Below are positions 25,632 to 34,631 of a DNA stretch of 64,000 bases, in pieces (within the stretch, counting starts at the first letter, position 1; every line of letters starts with the position of its first letter). Both the position numbers and the translations under genes were made by a program. Location: assembly GCA_029210085.1 (NCBI GenBank), contig JARGPP010000013.1:164719-228718 (forward strand). Direction: 5' to 3'. Source of the stretch: Legionellaceae bacterium. GTDB lineage: Bacteria; Pseudomonadota; Gammaproteobacteria; Legionellales; Legionellaceae. The notes under the pieces were generated by a model. That model saw only the letters and a list, made by a program, of their open reading frames with translations, did no database searches and was not told the origin of the DNA.

Positions 25632-27233
25632 ATGTCCCAACCACTTGCGCTTCTGATGGCCCAAATTAATCCCACCGTCGGTGCAATAGAAGCCAATGCA
25701 AAAAAAATCATCGAAATCATTCAAACACATCAAAATACACACGATCTTATTATATTTCCTGAGCTGGCCCTTACAGGCTATCCACCGGAAGACTTACTGT
25801 TTCGTGAGGCTTGCAAGATTCGTGTCCTTGAAGCATTACATCAAATTAGCCATGCCACTCATAATGCACACGTGATTATCGGTCACCCACACCAAGATGA
25901 TGCTTTATCTTACAACGCACTCAGCATTGTTCATCAAGGCCAAATCACGGCCACTTACAAAAAGCAGCACTTACCTAATCACGGCGTATTTGATGAAAAA
26001 CGTTATTTTGAACCTGGTCCTGAACTTCCATGTCTATTAACCCTCAAAAATCAGACCATTGGCTTTTGTATTTGTGAGGATATTTGGAAACCTGGCCCCG
26101 TTGAACAAATCATTAAAGCAAATGCTGACATACTTGTCTGCATTAATGCCTCTCCATTTGAAATCAACAAACCTAAACAGCGCATTGATTTATTATTATC
26201 ACATGCTCCAAATCACTTAACTTTTGTTTATGTCAATCAAGTCGGCGCACAAGATGAATTGGTGTTTGATGGTCAATCCTTTGTGCTGAATCATCAAGGG
26301 GAAATTAAAGCACAAGCACCTGCTTTTATAGAACACCTACAAACCGTTCATATTACAGGCCAAGATATTAAATCTGAAATAGCACCTGACTTAGATGAGC
26401 ATGCGCTCATTTACCAAGCACTTTGCACGGGTCTTTCAGACTATGTACATAAAAATAATTTTCCGGGCGTTTTACTCGGGTTGTCGGGGGGTATCGACTC
26501 TGCTTTAACACTTGCTATTGCTGTTGATGCGCTCGGTGCTGATTGTGTGGAAGCTTTAGCACTCCCTTCACGCTATACCGCAGACATGAGTACAGAAGAC
26601 ATTGATAAAATCTTAAAAATTCAAGACATAAAACACCATTCCATCTCCATCGAACCCGGCTTTAATACCTTACTACAAACCCTTGGACCACACCTTGATA
26701 ACGGTGTTATTCCTGAAATTGCCCAACAAAACCTTCAAGCACGCTTGCGTGGAATGATGCTCATGGCTTTTTCTAATAGTAATCATAAACTTGTTCTTTC
26801 AACCAGTAACAAAAGTGAGAGTGCTATTGGTTATACAACACTTTATGGTGATATGTGTGGTGGATTCTCCCCCATTAAAGATGTTCCTAAAACGCTTGTT
26901 TATGCCCTCGCGCGCTACCGAAACACCATTAGTCCTGTCATTCCTGAACGTGTTATCACACGCGCACCATCCGCAGAACTTGCTGAAAACCAAACAGACC
27001 AAGATTCACTTCCTGACTACCCTGAATTAGATGCAATTATTTCATATCATATGGATGAAAAACTCAGCACAGATGATATCATTGCAAAAGGCCATGAACC
27101 TACGGTGGTCCATCAAATCATCCAGCTGATTCAAAAAAATGAATATAAGCGTAGACAAGCCTCACCTGGCACAAAAATATCAAAACGAGCATTTGGGCGA
27201 GACTGGCGTTACCCTATCACCTCAAAATTCTAA
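25632..27233 (+). CDS. nadE: Glutamine-dependent NAD+ synthetase
   Basis: Final step of NAD synthesis, amidating nicotinate adenine dinucleotide with ammonia released from glutamine. 533 residues with two domains. The nitrilase-type glutaminase has the Glu in IIFPELALTGYPPEDLL, the Lys in TYKKQHLPNHGVFDE and the nucleophile Cys in IGFCICEDIW. The synthetase has the P-loop LLGLSGGIDSALTLAIAVDALG, LPSRYTADMS, LARLRGMMLMAFSN-like QARLRGMMLMAFSN, STSNKSESAIGYTTLYGDMCGGFSPIKDV in pieces and APSAELAENQTDQDSLPDY. Complete and apparently functional. Confidence 0.97.
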   Translation: MSQPLALLMAQINPTVGAIEANAKKIIEIIQTHQNTHDLIIFPELALTGYPPEDLLFREACKIRVLEALHQISHATHNAHVIIGHPHQDDALSYNALSIVHQGQITATYKKQHLPNHGVFDEKRYFEPGPELPCLLTLKNQTIGFCICEDIWKPGPVEQIIKANADILVCINASPFEINKPKQRIDLLLSHAPNHLTFVYVNQVGAQDELVFDGQSFVLNHQGEIKAQAPAFIEHLQTVHITGQDIKSEIAPDLDEHALIYQALCTGLSDYVHKNNFPGVLLGLSGGIDSALTLAIAVDALGADCVEALALPSRYTADMSTEDIDKILKIQDIKHHSISIEPGFNTLLQTLGPHLDNGVIPEIAQQNLQARLRGMMLMAFSNSNHKLVLSTSNKSESAIGYTTLYGDMCGGFSPIKDVPKTLVYALARYRNTISPVIPERVITRAPSAELAENQTDQDSLPDYPELDAIISYHMDEKLSTDDIIAKGHEPTVVHQIIQLIQKNEYKRRQASPGTKISKRAFGRDWRYPITSKF

Positions 27234-27334
27234 ATAACAATTTTACACCCATAAAAAATATAAAGTATATATATTGAACTTCATGGATATTTAAAGTATA
27301 GTTTGTCTTTGGCTTTTTTAATATAAAAATCATT

Positions 27335-28708
27335 ATGCTATCCAGTGCTTTCTTCGGTACGTCTTCTTATTTGGCGAAAAAAAAACAACACACACCCGAG
27401 TCATTCACTTATGACCGTTTCATTCCTCAACGTAGAAGAAACTCATCTGATTCTCCCCTAGATTACAAAAAAAACACCGTTGCACAAACAATGTATGAGC
27501 AGCTTATTCAAGACAATCTTAGAGATCCGAATGACAATCGAGTGCTTCTCTTCTCTCCACTCAAAGAACAGCAGCCTTATCAGATGCTTAAAGTATCTTT
27601 CAATCAACCCCAAAAAACAAAACCATCCCCTCCTAAGTTACATTTTCAAGCAGGAAGAATCATGGATGCACCGGGTACATTAGACGATTTTTATTCTAAT
27701 ACGCTTGCCTGCACACATGATCAAGTGATTGTTAGCTTAAATGAAGTGGACAATCGTTCTAATTTACCCTTTAGCCGCATTTATAATACATCTGCATTAA
27801 ATCTAGCAACAAATACACCTTATCGTATTGCCTCGACTGAACCTACTGCATTTGGAACAACCGTTCGTGCTATCAGCCCAATGACTCAAACAGATATTGT
27901 GTCTGGCTGGAGTGATGGTTTTCTGCGCATACATAATTTAGAAAGATTAACTTATTATCGAACATTTCACACACAAGAGGCTTCAGCTATATCTACCATA
28001 CAATCACTCACCGCATTCACTTTTGTTTGCGGAGATTTCATGGGAAACTTACGATTAATTGACTTAAGATCTCAACAAGCTGCTGTAACAATTCATATAA
28101 GTGCACACAGAGAAAAAGTGTCTGGTCTCGCATATAATAATGAATTTAACATCGCAAGTGGTTCAAATGATAACACCGTTAAACTATGGGATATTCGCCA
28201 CTTAAACAGGACTGAATTACTCTCTCACCAAGGGCATTCAGCAGGCATAAAAGCTTTAAGTTTTTACGGCACTCACCACCTCCTTTCCGGTGGTGGCACG
28301 GCTTGCAAAAAGATTTGCCTATTTAACACACAATTAAATGTTATTTCAAATACAAAAATGACGCATGGGCAAATCACAGGTATTCAACATTTACAAGATC
28401 CCCGCTACATTGTAACCAGTCACGGATATGGTCAAAATACACTTAATTTATGGTACGTATCTAAAAAAAATCAGATTGTAGCCGTATCTAAAACATCAGC
28501 AGATACAATCCAAAGAGATCCTGAAAGCCCTACAAACGGGCGATTTATATCACTTATTGCATCTCCAACTCAAGATACACTTGTAGCACTTAAAACAGAT
28601 GAAACACTCCGTTTTTTTGATATCAGTCATAAAAGGCAGAAGGGCATGAGCAAGAAAACAACGTTTTTGCCACAAGAAATGCTACCCAATTCTCCAACCA
28701 TTCGTTAA
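27335..28708 (+). CDS. WD40 protein resembling the APC/C coactivators Cdh1/Cdc20
   Basis: 457 residues. It reproduces the layout of eukaryotic Fizzy/Cdc20 and Fizzy-related/Cdh1 proteins. Residues 27-33 are DRFIPQR, the C-box (consensus DR[FY]IPxR). A Y..L..DNL segment stands at 54-62, where Cdh1 has Y..LL.NELL. Residues 108-120 are RIMDAPGTLDDFY, against KVLDAPELQDDFY in Cdh1. A WD40 propeller follows, with KVSGLAYN, ASGSNDNTVKLWDIR, HSAGIKALSF, LLSGGGTACKKICLFNT (Cdh1: LLASGGGTADRCIRFWNT), IVTSHGYGQNTLNLW (Cdh1: LVSTHGYSQNQILVW) and KTDETLRFFDI. The protein ends in Ile-Arg, like the IR tail that docks on APC3. No signal peptide or membrane helix. Likely acquired from a host; target and activity are inferred. 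Confidence 0.9.
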   Translation: MLSSAFFGTSSYLAKKKQHTPESFTYDRFIPQRRRNSSDSPLDYKKNTVAQTMYEQLIQDNLRDPNDNRVLLFSPLKEQQPYQMLKVSFNQPQKTKPSPPKLHFQAGRIMDAPGTLDDFYSNTLACTHDQVIVSLNEVDNRSNLPFSRIYNTSALNLATNTPYRIASTEPTAFGTTVRAISPMTQTDIVSGWSDGFLRIHNLERLTYYRTFHTQEASAISTIQSLTAFTFVCGDFMGNLRLIDLRSQQAAVTIHISAHREKVSGLAYNNEFNIASGSNDNTVKLWDIRHLNRTELLSHQGHSAGIKALSFYGTHHLLSGGGTACKKICLFNTQLNVISNTKMTHGQITGIQHLQDPRYIVTSHGYGQNTLNLWYVSKKNQIVAVSKTSADTIQRDPESPTNGRFISLIASPTQDTLVALKTDETLRFFDISHKRQKGMSKKTTFLPQEMLPNSPTIR

Positions 28709-28794
28709 CTTTTATGATAAAAACACGCGTATCACTTGCAAATCTTTGGCAAATAGATACCATGTGAAGAAGTTAATATTTGCTTAGGAAACCT

Positions 28795-29433
28795 GTGAGA
28801 CTAACCCTTATTGCTTGCGTGTTACTCCTCACCACAGTAGCTGCTAAAGCAGCCATTCCGATTGATGGCTGGTATTCTAGTGCTTTTGGCGGTTACGCCT
28901 ATCTTCCTAATAATATCAATAAAACACATGATGGAATTACCTATACAGATGCAAACTATGAGTCTGAATATAACGCTGGAGGGAGCTTTGGTTATAAAAG
29001 CAATCCAATGCGTTATGAAGGCCAAGTGACTTACATCAGTGCCATGCTCAATCACGTCTATGAAAACGGTACTCGCGACCCACGTGTTGCAGGCTATAAT
29101 AATGCAGTGATTGGCCTTGCCAATGTTTACTATGACTTTCCTATGATTATCCCTGCTATTTCTCCATTTTTAGGAGCAGGGCTTGGATACGGCTGGATTA
29201 ACGTAAAAGTCGATAACTCACGTCTAGATATCACTGATTTTCGAGTAGCTGACAGTGCTTTTGCCTATCAAGGTACTGCTGGTATTACCTTCAATTTTTC
29301 AGAAAACTATGCCATTAATGTTGCCTACCGCTATATCGGAACGAACACTGTTTTCAAACTGGGTAAATCATTCCAAGCCCATCTTGCAAACTTTGGTATT
29401 ATTTACCGTTATGATGAGGCAAAATACAAATAA
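28795..29433 (+). CDS. Outer-membrane beta-barrel protein
   Basis: 212 residues from GTG at 28795, chosen because an AGGAAA ribosome site precedes it and the signal peptide (RLTLIACVLLLTTVAAKA) begins there; an in-frame TTG at 28780 is less likely. The mature part alternates aromatic and polar residues (GWYSSAFGGYAYLPNN, GLANVYYDFP, ISPFLGAGLGYGWINVKVD, YAINVAYRYIG) and ends near an aromatic residue (IIYRYDEAKYK), as in 8-stranded OmpA/porin-like barrels. It has no peptidoglycan-binding domain. It and the next gene form a tandem pair of small barrels. Confidence 0.85.
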   Translation: MRLTLIACVLLLTTVAAKAAIPIDGWYSSAFGGYAYLPNNINKTHDGITYTDANYESEYNAGGSFGYKSNPMRYEGQVTYISAMLNHVYENGTRDPRVAGYNNAVIGLANVYYDFPMIIPAISPFLGAGLGYGWINVKVDNSRLDITDFRVADSAFAYQGTAGITFNFSENYAINVAYRYIGTNTVFKLGKSFQAHLANFGIIYRYDEAKYK

Positions 29434-29474
29434 AAAATAGTCACTTAAAGAATGATAACTAAGGACAGTCTGTC

Positions 29475-30248
29475 ATGAAATGGTTTCTAAAAACCTTACT
29501 TACAAGCCTTACCCTTACCACAAGTACACTCCATGCCTTTAATCCACAACCTGATTGGTATGCAGGTCTTATTGTCGGTGCAAACTATGTTGGCAATGTA
29601 AAATTCACGTATGTAAACGATGTCAGCGCTGCTAACCCATCTGGTATCAAAAGACCCGGGCAGCTAGGTCACGACATTATGGGAAGTATTGGTGGACAAG
29701 TTGGTTATCGATTCTGTGACAATTTTCGTGTTGAATTTGAGGGTATTTATAACAACAGTCCTTACAGTTACTTACGTCTCAATGATGTCACCATTCATAG
29801 CCCTGACACCAGCACAGCGCTTCGAATATCAGGGGTCACTCAATCAGGTGTGGGTACATTTAACTTTCTGTATGATTTTTTTGGAGATTATTCCTCTAAA
29901 GCTGTGCCCTACTTAGGAGCTGGCATTGGGTTTGCTTATATAGCAAATAAAATTGAGTTTTATTATAACGATGTACGCTTAGGCGATGGATTTAAAGAGC
30001 GTGTCCAAGATCGCTTTGGCATCACTCCAAGCGATAAAAGCCGATCGGGTATTGTTGGACAAGCCATTGCGGGTATTAGTTATTATCTAGATGACTATGC
30101 TTACTTTGCTTTAGATGGGCGTTATCTGGTTTCACAAGAGCAAACCATTATTGCGCGTCAGACCAAACGGGTGACCAATCAATTTGATGCAAAATATCAA
30201 ATGTATAGTGTCAACCTTGTCTTTAACAGCGCCTTTGACTGTAGTTAA
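29475..30248 (+). CDS. Outer-membrane beta-barrel protein (second of pair)
   Basis: 257 residues. Signal peptide MKWFLKTLLTSLTLTTSTLHA, then DWYAGLIVGANYVGNVKFTYV, IGGQVGYRFCDNFRVEFEGIYN, KAVPYLGAGIGFAYI, IVGQAIAGISYYLDDYAYFALDGRYL and a closing strand YSVNLVFNSAFDCS. PYLGAGIG is the common strand motif of small surface-antigen barrels. It shares only general barrel features with the preceding protein. Long polar loops, for instance residues 60-120, would be surface-exposed. Confidence 0.87.
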   Translation: MKWFLKTLLTSLTLTTSTLHAFNPQPDWYAGLIVGANYVGNVKFTYVNDVSAANPSGIKRPGQLGHDIMGSIGGQVGYRFCDNFRVEFEGIYNNSPYSYLRLNDVTIHSPDTSTALRISGVTQSGVGTFNFLYDFFGDYSSKAVPYLGAGIGFAYIANKIEFYYNDVRLGDGFKERVQDRFGITPSDKSRSGIVGQAIAGISYYLDDYAYFALDGRYLVSQEQTIIARQTKRVTNQFDAKYQMYSVNLVFNSAFDCS

Positions 30249-30254
30249 AATACC

Positions 30255-30902
30255 ATGATATTTCCTTCACTACTTGCTGCAAATAGCATGCAACTCGGGC
30301 AAGAAATTGAAGATGTTCTGCAAGCAGGAGCTGATGGTATTCATCTTGATATTATGGACAATCATTATGTGCCTAACTTAAGCTTTGGTCCTGCGATTGC
30401 TGGAGATATTCGGAAAAAATTTCCAAAACTTATTCTTGATGTTCATCTTATGGTTTCACCGGTTGATGCAATCATTGAGCCCTTTGCAAAAGCCGGTGCA
30501 AGTCGCATAAGCTTTCATCCGGATACAACACCTCACCCCAATAAACTACTTCAAAAAATTCAAATATTAGGATGTAAAGCGGGTCTTGCACTCAACCCCA
30601 ATACACCCTTCGAGAAGCTTCAAGATTACACCCAATATTTAGATTTTGTATTGGTAATGAGTGTCCATCCAGGTTTTGGCAATCAAGCTTTTATGCCTGA
30701 AGTTATTCCTAAAATTAGAGCTTTAAAACAAACTTATCCTAAGCTCCCTATCATGATTGATGGCGGGGTATCAGAAAAAAATTTGGATCTTCTCAAGCAA
30801 GCGGGTGTTACGCAATTTGTTATGGGCTCTGCTATATTCAACAGTATGGACTACCAACATACGATCTCAACCATGCAGAAACAGCTGAAACTGAAAAAGT
30901 AA
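30255..30902 (+). CDS. rpe: Ribulose-phosphate 3-epimerase
   Basis: Pentose-phosphate enzyme interconverting ribulose- and xylulose-5-phosphate. 215 residues forming a TIM barrel: IFPSLLAANSMQLGQE at the start, GIHLDIMDNHYVPNLSFGP with the metal His/Asp, LDVHLMVSP (second His), VLVMSVHPGFGNQAF (phosphate/metal loop) and IMIDGGVSEKN with the catalytic Asp. The stop shares one base with the slt start (TAATG). Confidence 0.96.
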   Translation: MIFPSLLAANSMQLGQEIEDVLQAGADGIHLDIMDNHYVPNLSFGPAIAGDIRKKFPKLILDVHLMVSPVDAIIEPFAKAGASRISFHPDTTPHPNKLLQKIQILGCKAGLALNPNTPFEKLQDYTQYLDFVLVMSVHPGFGNQAFMPEVIPKIRALKQTYPKLPIMIDGGVSEKNLDLLKQAGVTQFVMGSAIFNSMDYQHTISTMQKQLKLKK

Positions 30903-32728
30903 TGAATACTTTTTCTCGCATCCTATGTGGGAGTTGTCTTGCACTCGTAACCTGTGCAAACACCCCCCCAAAACCTTCATATCTGAACCGATTTATGGAT
31001 TATTTGGCTTGGAGCAAACAATTGCCGGCCAAACCCACTCCCGCTTTTTTAGAGTTTATTGAGGGTGATGCACCACTATCTCGCAAGTTACGTGAAAAAT
31101 GGCTGTACACGCTCGCAAAAAACAATGACTGGACCCTGTATAACGAGCACTACCAAAGCTCCAATGACATCAGTTTACAATGCTATCAACAGTTCGCACT
31201 GCATCAAAAAAAACGTCCTATTTTTGATGCCAGTAAAAAAATATGGCTCACAGGAGAAAACTTACCTCCGGCTTGTGATAAATTATTCAGTACGCTTATT
31301 GATAAAAAAATAATAACAAATGATTTAATTCTTGAACGCGTTGATTTAGCGCTTGAGAAGCGCAATATCACCCTCGCAAAATATCTACTCTCACATGCAA
31401 ATCTACCCGACCCTTATGAAAAACGTACCCTCGAACTCATTCAAAAAAAACCAACACGTATTGCTTCATTAAGCCAAAGTAAGCTCCACAGTCATTATTA
31501 TCTTTATGGCTTAAAAAGCCTTGTTTCCTCTAATCCGAAACGCGCCATAGCACTTTGGAAAGAAATTAAAAATCAAAATATCCTCACCGATGAACAAAAA
31601 CAGGCTTTTCTAACCCATTTAGCACTCTATCAAGCCATACGAAATAAACCTGATTCCTATAACTGGTTTAATCAAGTCACACCTGATGCATACAACGAAA
31701 CCCTGCTTGATTGGCAAATCCGTTTTGCATTACGAAATCATGAGTGGGAACGTGTAAAGACCCTAATTCAACTCTCCAATAAACAAGAAGAACCTGCTTG
31801 GCAATATTGGCTTGCACGCGCAGAAGTTGCGCTTGGCCATCCACAGGAAGGCAATAAAATATATCAAGAACTTGCCAAAACAAGGCATTACTATGGATTT
31901 CTTGCCAGCACGCGCTTAAAGCAACCCCTTGCGTTCCAGCAGGAAGAAGCAAATCATCAAACCTCAATTTTAGACGAATATCAACCCATTACCGATGAAA
32001 TCAAAACACTTTATAAAAACAAAAAACAGCTTCAAGCATCTCGCATGGCCAATGATTTTGCAAGTGAGCTGCCTAAAAATAAAAAAAGCGCCTTTATTGC
32101 TTGGCTTGCGAACACATTACATTGGACAGGAAAATCAGTTTATCTAAGCGGTGCAGATGAACTCAAACATCAAATCAGCCTAAGATTTCCACTCGCACAT
32201 CAAAAACACATTCAAACTTATGCTCAAAAATATCATATCCCAAAGGCATTAGTTTATGCCGTGATTCGTCAAGAAAGTGCCTTTCGACATGATGTTATCT
32301 CACCTGTTGGGGCACATGGACTCATGCAACTGATGCCTAAAACGGCAAAACATGTCGCACGCCAAAAGCATATCGCTTATCAAAACACCAAAGATTTATT
32401 TAAACCCGAGAAAAACATTCATCTAGGCGTCGCTTATCTTGCTGAGCTTGCAAAACGATTTGATAATAATCCACTTCTGATGGTTGCGGCTTATAATGCA
32501 GGGCCACACCAAGTTAATCGCTGGATAAAAACGCATCCCATTCAAGAAATTGACATCTGGATTGATACCTTGCCCTGGGGAGAAACACGTAATTACCTCA
32601 AAAGTGTAATGGCTTTTTATGCCGTCTATCAATATCGATTAGACGAAACAGCCAACCTAACTGCTTTCATGCATCAAAATATTAAGCACAAAACGTTGCA
32701 TAAGGATTACAAGAAGACAACTCAATAA
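30902..32728 (+). CDS. slt: Soluble lytic murein transglycosylase
   Basis: Periplasmic peptidoglycan-cleaving enzyme that makes 1,6-anhydro ends. 608 residues: a cleavable N-terminal export signal, a long superhelical alpha-ring region (about residues 30-430), and a C-terminal lysozyme-like domain. Its catalytic Glu is in YAVIRQESAFRHDVISPVGAHGLMQLMP, split over residues 455-482, followed by NIHLGVAYL, MVAAYNAGPHQVNRW and LPWGETRNYLKSVMAFYAVY. This is the Slt70 domain order. Coupled to rpe by one-base overlap; the 3' end overlaps the convergent ketoacyl-synthase gene by 47 bases. Confidence 0.95.
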   Translation: MNTFSRILCGSCLALVTCANTPPKPSYLNRFMDYLAWSKQLPAKPTPAFLEFIEGDAPLSRKLREKWLYTLAKNNDWTLYNEHYQSSNDISLQCYQQFALHQKKRPIFDASKKIWLTGENLPPACDKLFSTLIDKKIITNDLILERVDLALEKRNITLAKYLLSHANLPDPYEKRTLELIQKKPTRIASLSQSKLHSHYYLYGLKSLVSSNPKRAIALWKEIKNQNILTDEQKQAFLTHLALYQAIRNKPDSYNWFNQVTPDAYNETLLDWQIRFALRNHEWERVKTLIQLSNKQEEPAWQYWLARAEVALGHPQEGNKIYQELAKTRHYYGFLASTRLKQPLAFQQEEANHQTSILDEYQPITDEIKTLYKNKKQLQASRMANDFASELPKNKKSAFIAWLANTLHWTGKSVYLSGADELKHQISLRFPLAHQKHIQTYAQKYHIPKALVYAVIRQESAFRHDVISPVGAHGLMQLMPKTAKHVARQKHIAYQNTKDLFKPEKNIHLGVAYLAELAKRFDNNPLLMVAAYNAGPHQVNRWIKTHPIQEIDIWIDTLPWGETRNYLKSVMAFYAVYQYRLDETANLTAFMHQNIKHKTLHKDYKKTTQ

Positions 32729-34481
32729 CACTATCAAACTCTGAGAGTTTGATAGATGAAGGAGTCATTGTCACAGATGCTGCATCCATAACTGCCTCTC
32801 CAAACTGATAAATAATACGTTCGTTTCCTGATACAGCACGCGCATCCAGAGCTTCTATTTCACGCTTTACAGCATTATTTTTTTCCTGATAATCGGCCAT
32901 TTTTTTCGAGCCATGTTTATGCGCTAACATATCTCGAGTTTGCTCCGGTGATAAAACAAGTGCACTGGCATTATTTCCACCAAATCCTTTCGAATTTAAA
33001 ATAACAGCTTTCATATCACAACCTTGTGTACCTACGGTTAGGTGATCCATTAAAATATTTAAGTGTGATTGGTGTACATCATCAGCAAGATGATCAATCG
33101 TTTTAATACCAGGAATTATGCCATGCTGCCACACACCAAGAGAAGTAATTAATTGATCACCTGCTGCAGCACTCACTGTATGTCCAACATATGCTTTAAT
33201 CGCTGCAACAGGCCATGATTTCATCGAAAATGTTTTAGCAACTTCATTTAAAATATGACTCTCTGTAATACGATTTTGTGGCGTTCCTGTACCATGCGCC
33301 TGCACATAAGTTTGCGTTAAATCACCCAACATTGTGTGAGCAAGCGCAGCGGCTTTAGCCATGGTAATATAATTTCCAACACCTGGGCCTGCAATTGATT
33401 TTTTATTCGCATCTGCATTCACAAACACATCTGCAACTGAACCATATATTTCTGCGCCCAGTTCAAAAGCAAGTGCATCATCCATTAAAATAACAAACTG
33501 GCCTGCTTCGGCCAAAGTAAACCCTGCATTGGTTGAAAATGGCCGACAAGCACGCGCATGATTAGGGACTGTTACTCCGTCCATATCCGCGAGTTCTTTA
33601 TCCGTTGCCAAAGCGCCCATCACACGGAAACCTTCAACAATTTCTGGCAGTAATGGTGCTTCGACTCCACCCACAATTGCAACACGTGCTTGACCGGACT
33701 GAATACAATCAAAACCTTGCTTTAAATTATATAAAAACGTTGCACATGCACCAACGTTATGACCTGTCATGCCTACGCTATTAATGACATAACTATTAAT
33801 AAAATCAGCTGGCATTTCAGCTAACGACAATGCCATCATTTTAGAATTAACTCGCCCCCCTAAAAGAGGCTGTCCTATCACGCCACCTAAAGAGTTCTCA
33901 TCAACTTGAGAAAGAGCACTGCCGGCATACACAGCTATTTCATCAGGTTGAATATGCTGGAGCAAATCTTGCCACTCAATCCCCATAGCGTTCAGTGCAT
34001 CAGACATGCCATAAATTGAGAGTTTAAGTCCACGTGGATGGTGGTGCGAATTATATAACTCACCGGGATCAAAACCACTTGGTAAACCACCTCCACTTGA
34101 GACAGATAATGCATAAGTATCCGGTAATAATACCTCTTGTTCTGATGTAACTTGAATACGCTCTTCTAAGGTTTTAGATTTCTGAATCACAAAATCAGCC
34201 GTTGCGCCACTCACACGGGCTTTTTGATGACAACGTACTGCATCAGGATTAAAGCGATCAATACGCCGCACCAAAGTACCGGCTTTAATCGCATCAATTT
34301 GTTCAGGGGTCACATGATCATCAATAGATAAGCCCATTCTATGGCCCAAATCTTTCCATGTATTTTGAAGTATGTCATCCGTTAACACATCACTAAGCAT
34401 ACGTTTATAGCTATGCCCACCGGAACTTCGTCCAGCTGCATTCATGCCGCCCATACCAACAATAACAGGTAATTTATTCAT
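32682..34481 (-). CDS. Beta-ketoacyl synthase-like enzyme (KASI/II superfamily, long form)
   Basis: 599 residues, against about 410 for FabF/FabB. The Cys-His-His triad is present: nucleophile in VGACATFLYNL, then VQAHGTGTPQNRITESH and AIKAYVGHTVSAAAGDQL. VILNSKGFGGNNASALVL near the end is the GFGG.N loop. About 90 extra residues precede the first core strand, and a further 70 residues after the fold run to the C-terminus. No acyltransferase or carrier domain is attached, and no other fab or polyketide gene lies near. It could serve an unusual fatty-acid or polyketide-type condensation; the substrate cannot be told. Confidence 0.85.
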   Translation of the reverse strand: MNKLPVIVGMGGMNAAGRSSGGHSYKRMLSDVLTDDILQNTWKDLGHRMGLSIDDHVTPEQIDAIKAGTLVRRIDRFNPDAVRCHQKARVSGATADFVIQKSKTLEERIQVTSEQEVLLPDTYALSVSSGGGLPSGFDPGELYNSHHHPRGLKLSIYGMSDALNAMGIEWQDLLQHIQPDEIAVYAGSALSQVDENSLGGVIGQPLLGGRVNSKMMALSLAEMPADFINSYVINSVGMTGHNVGACATFLYNLKQGFDCIQSGQARVAIVGGVEAPLLPEIVEGFRVMGALATDKELADMDGVTVPNHARACRPFSTNAGFTLAEAGQFVILMDDALAFELGAEIYGSVADVFVNADANKKSIAGPGVGNYITMAKAAALAHTMLGDLTQTYVQAHGTGTPQNRITESHILNEVAKTFSMKSWPVAAIKAYVGHTVSAAAGDQLITSLGVWQHGIIPGIKTIDHLADDVHQSHLNILMDHLTVGTQGCDMKAVILNSKGFGGNNASALVLSPEQTRDMLAHKHGSKKMADYQEKNNAVKREIEALDARAVSGNERIIYQFGEAVMDAASVTMTPSSIKLSEFDSVIELSSCNPYATFCA

Positions 34482-34631
34482 TTATATATTGTTCCTAAAA
34501 AACTGTCGCTCAGTCTACTGTAAATGCCGCAAACAGACAACTTTCACAAAAGTGACATTACACTGGTTTTTTATTTAAATTCTCGTTATGCTAGCCCGAT
34601 TCAAATTGCTTACATAAGGAAATGGGCCGTG

